A stretch of 9,851 bases of DNA, from positions 1 through 9,851 of the forward strand of contig VGCB01000052.1 of the NCBI GenBank assembly GCA_016870235.1, given 5' to 3'. The notes under the pieces are model-generated. The model was not told the DNA's origin, made no database searches, and saw nothing but the letters and a program-made list of their open reading frames with translations. Source of the DNA: Actinomycetota bacterium (GTDB lineage Bacteria > Actinomycetota > Thermoleophilia > Gaiellales > Gaiellaceae). Position 1 is the first letter of the stretch; each line of letters starts with the position of its first letter. A program made the position numbers and the translations under genes. Below are positions 6,064-9,851 of the stretch, one piece after another.

Positions 6064-6841
6064 AGTGGGCGTCGGGATCGATCACCTCGCGGAGCAGGCG
6101 CACCTGCTCGGCGGTCGGCTTCGTCGTCTCGGGCACGTTGCCGTCGTCGGGGAGCAGGAGCTCGAAGCCGGTGGCGGCCTGGACGCTCTCGACCGTCTGG
6201 CCCGGGTGCACCGAGCGCAGGCGCATCCGCTTCGAGACCGGATGGAAGTCCATCACGCCGAGGTTCGTGACGACGATCTCAGGGCCGCCGGTGAGGCCGA
6301 GCTTCTCGCGCTCGTCGCCGCCGCCGAGGAACCCGGCCGCCGAGCGGAAGTCGACCTTCTCGACGAGCGCGCGCGGCGAGTGGTTCGGGTTCCAGTAGAA
6401 GAGGCGCTTGCCGAGCGAGCCCATGTCGCCAAGCCCGGCCGTGCCGGGGAGCCGCACCTTCGGCCGGTGGTAGTCGGTGCCGATCACGGAGTTGTTCGGA
6501 TTGCCGTACATGTCGAGCTGGGCGGCGCCGACGCAGAAGATCTGCAGGTTGCGGCCGTTCTGGGCGTAGTGCCAGAAGTCCGAGTACTGCTCGAGGTACA
6601 TGACCGAGTCGCCCCAGAGCGGGTTCTCGAGGGTCGACGCCGCCACCTTCGCGGGGCGCGGATCGACGCCGGCCGCGCCCGCCAGCCACACGAGGTCCGG
6701 GGTCGTCGTCATCCGCGCGAGCATGATCGCCGCGATCGGGATGAACGACGCCATCCCGTTGCACACCTCGTCGCCGTCGCGGTACTGCGCGGCGAGCGCC
6801 GTGCACATGATCTCGTCGACGGTGTACTCGACGTCGCTCAC
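6035..6841 (-). CDS. CoA-transferase-fold subunit B, IpdB/GctB-like
   Basis: This is a 268-residue protein from GTG 6841, whose GTGA overlaps the stop of subunit A; a near-perfect GGAGGTGA lies 7 nt upstream inside subunit A. It matches the beta subunit of class I CoA-transferases such as glutaconate CoA-transferase: EIMCTALAAQYRDGD near 10-24, then FCVGAAQLDMYGNPNNSVIG (102-120), then YHRPKVRLPGTAG, and EIVVTNLGVMDF near 188-199. The position of the catalytic Glu of GctB (the ESG motif, Glu54 as I recall it) reads WLAG here, with Leu53, so covalent CoA transfer by the usual route is not possible. Loss of this Glu is also known for IpdB of cholesterol ring catabolism. Together with subunit A the likely activity is hydrolytic ring opening or C-C cleavage of a cyclic CoA thioester. 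It is the last gene of the coupled four-gene block. Confidence 0.85.
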   Translation of the reverse strand: MSDVEYTVDEIMCTALAAQYRDGDEVCNGMASFIPIAAIMLARMTTTPDLVWLAGAAGVDPRPAKVAASTLENPLWGDSVMYLEQYSDFWHYAQNGRNLQIFCVGAAQLDMYGNPNNSVIGTDYHRPKVRLPGTAGLGDMGSLGKRLFYWNPNHSPRALVEKVDFRSAAGFLGGGDEREKLGLTGGPEIVVTNLGVMDFHPVSKRMRLRSVHPGQTVESVQAATGFELLLPDDGNVPETTKPTAEQVRLLREVIDPDAHCKREAGVKV

Positions 6842-7716
6842 AGCCGGGTCACCTCCATCAGGCGCTCGGCGCCGCCGACGGCGTCGAGGTAGTCAGCCTG
6901 GGTCTCCGGGCCGAAGATGTACGTGTCCATGAACGCCTTCGTCGCCTCGTCGTCACGGGCGACCTTGACCCACTCGAGGTGGAAGCGCGTGTCGTACGTG
7001 TACTTGGGATAGAACGAGGTCGGGTGGGCGCCGTACGGCACCTCGACGACGGCGTCGACGCGGAAGTAGGGCAGCACCGTGCGATCGGGGTTCCGCCGCA
7101 GCACCTCGGTGTCGACGATCTCCTCGCAGGTGACGATGGTCTTCTTCGCGGCCTTCGGCATGATCCCGAGGTCCGGCCAGATGATCGTCGGGTCGTACTG
7201 CACGTTGCCCATCTCGTCGCAGCGGTGCGCGTGGATGAGCGCGACATCGGGCACGAGCGCCCGGCAGGCGACGAGCGTCTCGCCCGTGAACGGATCCTGG
7301 AACGTCTTCAGGTTCTCGTTGATGTCGATCAGGTCGGTGCCGATCAGCCCGCGCGTCGGCAGCGACGGCAGGTTGCGCGCGCCGGCGCCGAGCCGCGCGT
7401 TGAGGGAGGTCTCCGAGAGCTCCTCGACGCGGACGCGCCCCTCCTCGACGGCCTTCCGGTACTGCTGACAGAGCCCGAACGTCTCCATCGAGACGGCGGC
7501 GCCGATGAAACGGTCGATCACGCCGGCCGCTGCGAGCCAGTCGACGGGCATGCCGCCGACGAGGCAGACGACGCCGAGGTTCTTCTTGCCGGCCCTGATC
7601 AGCTCCCGCACCATCGCCATCGGCGCGGCCTGGGTGGCCATGTTCTGCAGCGCCACGACGTCGCCGTCGCCCACGAGCGCCGCGGCCTCCTGCAACGACA
7701 TCACCTTGCTCTGCAT
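6838..7716 (-). CDS. CoA-transferase-fold subunit A, IpdA/GctA-like
   Basis: This is a 292-residue protein from ATG 7716, one base after the SDR stop, with GGGG five bases upstream; the opening MQSKVMSLQEAAALVGDGD fits the family better than the inner ATG 7698. The chain follows the class I CoA-transferase alpha subunit: QNMATQAAPMAMVRELI (24-40), LVGGMPVDWLAAAGVIDRF (52-70), NLPSLPTRG (115-123), DVALIHAHRCDEMGNVQYD (157-175) and TIVTCEEIVDTEVLRRNP (193-210), followed by VPYGAHPTSFYPKYTYD. The last parts strongly recall glutaconate CoA-transferase GctA. Glu102, in EELSETSLNARL, aligns with the Glu that IpdA uses for hydrolysis, where ordinary transferases have Gln (PQGT). With subunit B lacking its Glu, an IpdAB-like hydrolase acting on a ring-containing CoA ester is more likely than CoA transfer. 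This alignment is from memory. Confidence 0.87.
   Translation of the reverse strand: MQSKVMSLQEAAALVGDGDVVALQNMATQAAPMAMVRELIRAGKKNLGVVCLVGGMPVDWLAAAGVIDRFIGAAVSMETFGLCQQYRKAVEEGRVRVEELSETSLNARLGAGARNLPSLPTRGLIGTDLIDINENLKTFQDPFTGETLVACRALVPDVALIHAHRCDEMGNVQYDPTIIWPDLGIMPKAAKKTIVTCEEIVDTEVLRRNPDRTVLPYFRVDAVVEVPYGAHPTSFYPKYTYDTRFHLEWVKVARDDEATKAFMDTYIFGPETQADYLDAVGGAERLMEVTRL
6849..6856 (-). promoter_or_regulatory. Strong internal ribosome binding site for subunit B
   Basis: GGAGGTGA on the minus strand is nearly the full anti-16S complement. It lies inside the final codons of subunit A, 7 nt before the GTG at 6841. It fixes that start and, with the GTGA overlap, points to equimolar coupled translation of the two subunits. 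Confidence 0.75.
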
Positions 7717-7717
7717 G

Positions 7718-8503
7718 TCACCCCACTTTCACGATCTCGAGGCCACCGTGGATCTCCAGGATCTGCCCGGTGACGTAGTCCGCATCCGACGTGGAGAGCC
7801 ACGAGACGAGCCCCGCGACGTCCTCCGGCTTGCCCGGCCGCCCCAGCGGGAACTGCCGGTAGATCTGCTCGAGCGCCTCCGCGGGGATCCCGAGCTCGTC
7901 GCCCTCGCCGCGCGCCGCCGTCAGCCGCGTCTCGACGAACCCGGGCGCGACCGCGTTGACGTTGATCCCGAGCGGCGCCCACTCGCGGGCGAGCGACTTC
8001 GTCAGACCGTTGATCCCGCCCTTCGCGGCGCAGTAGTTCGAGTTGAACGCGACGCCGTAGATGCCGTTGATCGAGGAGATGGTCACGACCTTGCGGTTGT
8101 GCCCCGCGTCCTTCCGCCGCAGCAGCCGGGCCGCCGAGCGGCAGGTGTAGAACGTGCCCTTCAGCGCGACGTCGATCACGAGGTCCCACGTCGCGTCGTC
8201 CATCTTGTGGAGCATCGCGTCCTTCGTCAGGCCCGCGTTGCAGACGACGATGTCGAGCGTGCCGAACTCGCGCTCGGCGACCGCGACCATCTCGTCCGTG
8301 TGCGAGGAGTCGGCGACCGAGCCCACGGCGACCGCCGCGTTCGGGATCTCCGCCGCGGCCGCCCGGGCGACGTCTTCGTCGAGATCGTTGATGACCACGG
8401 CTGCGCCGTCGTCCGAGAGCCGTCTGGCAATGGCCTTTCCGATCCCGCGGCCTGACCCCGTGACCAGAGCGACTCGGCCTTCCAGAGGCTGCGCAACGCC
8501 CAT
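7718..8503 (-). CDS. Short-chain dehydrogenase/reductase (SDR, FabG/HSD-like)
   Basis: This is a 261-residue protein taken from ATG 8503 (MGVAQPLEGRVALVTGSG); an alternative TTG at 8512 would overlap the upstream stop by four bases and add three residues. Classical SDR landmarks are present: TGSGRGIG nucleotide loop (15-22), NAG (89-91), catalytic Ser (TISSING, 141-147) and YCAAK (Tyr157, Lys161), and VNAVAPGFVET (182-192). Asp40 at the end of the second strand (VVINDLD) favours NAD(H) over NADP(H). The helix-4 Asn of the N-S-Y-K tetrad is replaced (DVALKG, Ala113), a position that varies in hydroxyacyl-CoA dehydrogenase-type SDRs. It should oxidise a hydroxyl or reduce a ketone in the cytosol. 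It is coupled to the FAD enzyme upstream (5 nt) and to subunit A downstream (1 nt). A similar SDR stands near ipdAB in M. tuberculosis. Confidence 0.9.
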   Translation of the reverse strand: MGVAQPLEGRVALVTGSGRGIGKAIARRLSDDGAAVVINDLDEDVARAAAAEIPNAAVAVGSVADSSHTDEMVAVAEREFGTLDIVVCNAGLTKDAMLHKMDDATWDLVIDVALKGTFYTCRSAARLLRRKDAGHNRKVVTISSINGIYGVAFNSNYCAAKGGINGLTKSLAREWAPLGINVNAVAPGFVETRLTAARGEGDELGIPAEALEQIYRQFPLGRPGKPEDVAGLVSWLSTSDADYVTGQILEIHGGLEIVKVG

Positions 8504-8508
8504 CGAGA

Positions 8509-9851
8509 TCAATACCTAAAGGTCTCTTCCAAGCCCGGCAACCGCCGGGCGAGGATCCCCTCGGCGGCCGTCAGCCCTGCACGCGCGGCGCGGTCGACGC
8601 CGATGCCGCGGCTCTTGAACGTCTCGCTCGCGAAGTACAGGTTCGGGATGTTGGGAGCACGCCACTGAGGCCGGTACGAGCCGACGAGACCGGGCTTCTG
8701 GTACACGCCGAAGGACGGCTCGTGCACCAGATGGCGCCGTCTCCACACCGGATTCGCGAGACCGGGGTACATGCGCTTGATGTCCGCCTCGAACTGGTCG
8801 AACTTCTCGTCGACGAACCGATCGTCGGTCGCCTTCTCGCCCGGGATGATCCCGCCGGTGACATAGAGGTACTTGCCCTCGGGAGCAGTGGAGGGGTCGA
8901 GCGAGGTCATCTCGAACAGGAAGCCCGGCACGCGCGCGGTCGGCGTGTGCAGCCAGGTCGAGAGCTCGCGGCGATCGAGGATCGGGCACGGCTCGTCGAC
9001 CGCGATGTAGAGGCCGAGCCAGCAGATGCGGAACACGTCCTGCGCGAGGAACCTGATCTGCGCGACGTACCAGTCGGGCAGCTCGTACTCGGGCACGACC
9101 TTGAGCACGTGCCAGACCGGCAACGTCGAGATCACGTTGTCCGCCTCGATCAGCTCGGTCTCGTAGTCGTTCGGGAGGATGCGCGGCTTGCGGGCGACCG
9201 TGACCCCCTTCACGCGCCGGTCCTCGATCACGACCCGCTGCACGGTCTCGCCGAGCCGCAGCTCGCCCCCGTTCTCGGTGAGCGAGTCCGCCAGGTCCTG
9301 GAACATGCCGTCCCAGCCCTTCTCGGGCCAGAACGAGTACGCGGCGGTGCGCTTCTCCTCGAAGTGCATCTTGCGCACCATCAGGTTGTCGCTCGCGGAG
9401 TGGTCCCACCAGTCCTCGGTCATGCACTCGAGCACGGTGATGAACTCGAACAGGTCGATCACGCCCGGGTCGTCGGTGTGCTGGAGGATCCACTCGCGCA
9501 TGCAGCGGTCGTCCCACCGGTCGAGCTCCTCGTACGGCGTGTCGACGAGCGCCTTGATCACCTTCTTCAGCTCGTCCTTGTTACCCGCGTAGCGGTCGCG
9601 GATCGAGCCCCACGTCTCGGTCGTGTGATCCCAGACGTTCATGTCGGTGTTGGACGGCCCGTGGACGAGCTCCTTGCCGAGGTACTCGAAGATCTTGGTG
9701 ATGCCCGAGCCCGAGTCCTCGAGCAGGTGCCCGCCGACGTTGAGCTTGTACCCCTCGTCCGGCACGGCCATGCCGCGACCCCCGAGGTACTGCGCCTTGT
9801 CGAGGACGAGCACCTTCTTGCCGTTCTTGGCGAGGATCGCGCCGGCGGCGA
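8509..9851 (-). CDS. FAD-dependent oxidoreductase, phytoene-desaturase/amine-oxidase-like (5' end outside window)
   Basis: The frame is open through the right edge, so the start is missing; 446 residues are visible. It begins AAGAILAKNGKKVLVLDKAQYLGGRG, which is the helix and second strand right after the GxGxxG FAD loop, so only about 15-30 residues are lost. Further support comes from GYKLNVGGHLLEDSGSG (a substrate/FAD contact common in CrtI-type enzymes), LADSLTENGGELRLGETVQRVVIEDRRVKGV (the second FAD strand region), NVISTLPVWHVLKVV, and the C-terminal NLYFASETFKSRGIGVDRAARAGLTAAEGIL, the closing FAD motif. These enzymes desaturate or oxidise hydrophobic substrates or amines. No membrane segment is evident. 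Three Trp/acid-rich blocks (for example TEDWWDHSASDNL) probably line a substrate pocket. It is the first visible gene of the coupled SDR and CoA-transferase-like block, which points to oxidation of a lipid or terpenoid-like substrate (inference). Confidence 0.85.
   Translation of the reverse strand, partial: AAGAILAKNGKKVLVLDKAQYLGGRGMAVPDEGYKLNVGGHLLEDSGSGITKIFEYLGKELVHGPSNTDMNVWDHTTETWGSIRDRYAGNKDELKKVIKALVDTPYEELDRWDDRCMREWILQHTDDPGVIDLFEFITVLECMTEDWWDHSASDNLMVRKMHFEEKRTAAYSFWPEKGWDGMFQDLADSLTENGGELRLGETVQRVVIEDRRVKGVTVARKPRILPNDYETELIEADNVISTLPVWHVLKVVPEYELPDWYVAQIRFLAQDVFRICWLGLYIAVDEPCPILDRRELSTWLHTPTARVPGFLFEMTSLDPSTAPEGKYLYVTGGIIPGEKATDDRFVDEKFDQFEADIKRMYPGLANPVWRRRHLVHEPSFGVYQKPGLVGSYRPQWRAPNIPNLYFASETFKSRGIGVDRAARAGLTAAEGILARRLPGLEETFRY

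Noticed and set aside
8504..8512. TTG start at 8512 for the SDR gene
   Set aside because: The TTGA overlap with the upstream stop is attractive, but ATG 8503 is a better codon, only 5 nt past the stop, and gives the usual SDR N-terminal length. The TTG cannot be fully excluded.
1..9851. CRISPR array, tRNA/rRNA genes, insertion sequences or phage genes
   Set aside because: No spaced direct repeats, cloverleaf arms, transposase motifs or terminal repeats with target duplications were seen by eye. A tRNAscan/Infernal/ISfinder run would be needed for certainty.

Overview
The window is very GC-rich, with strong G/C third-position bias, GTG starts and several F420/flavin-type oxidoreductases. This fits a high-GC actinobacterium (class Thermoleophilia or a mycobacterium-like lineage would both fit), but no marker gene fixes the taxon. 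Coding density is near total. The only noticeable non-coding stretches are about 80 bp (985-1070) and 130 bp (5905-6034), and both contain unusually AT-rich, structured sequence. I saw no tRNA, rRNA, insertion sequence or CRISPR array.

Left region. A luciferase-like (LLM) flavin-dependent oxidoreductase runs off the left edge on the minus strand (984 to 1). Divergent from it is a two-gene toxin-antitoxin operon on the plus strand: a ribbon-helix-helix antitoxin (1071-1334) and a MazF/PemK-type endoribonuclease (1376-1723). Its promoter is recognisable. The -10 box lies inside a 17-nt near-perfect palindrome, and its spacing predicts a leaderless antitoxin mRNA.

Main region. From the right edge to 1732 everything is on the minus strand and reads right to left: an FAD-dependent phytoene-desaturase/amine-oxidase-like enzyme (cut by the right edge), an SDR dehydrogenase, class I CoA-transferase-fold subunits A and B, a 130-bp AT-rich gap, a second LLM oxidoreductase resembling mycobacterial phthiodiolone ketoreductase, an NTF2/SnoaL domain fused to a shrunken phenylacetate-CoA-ligase-like domain, and an OYE/FadH-type flavin reductase. 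The first four are translationally coupled (5-nt gap, 1-nt gap, 4-nt GTGA overlap). The last three form a second block behind the structured gap.

How they may work together (inference). The CoA-transferase pair lacks the catalytic Glu of true CoA-transferases in subunit B and has a Glu in subunit A at the place used by IpdAB, the ring-opening hydrolase of steroid C/D-ring catabolism. With a desaturase-like flavoenzyme, an SDR, an F420-type ketoreductase and a dienoyl-CoA-reductase-like enzyme, the set looks like a catabolic module for a cyclic (steroid- or terpenoid-like) acyl-CoA. The substrate is not visible from the sequence.

The most unusual non-coding signal is a two-part inverted repeat (5890-5973). 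In mRNA it would fold the Shine-Dalgarno sequence, start codon and first four codons of the 4789-5904 gene into a long hairpin. A second 12-bp perfect inverted repeat (6010-6063) straddles the end of the preceding gene.
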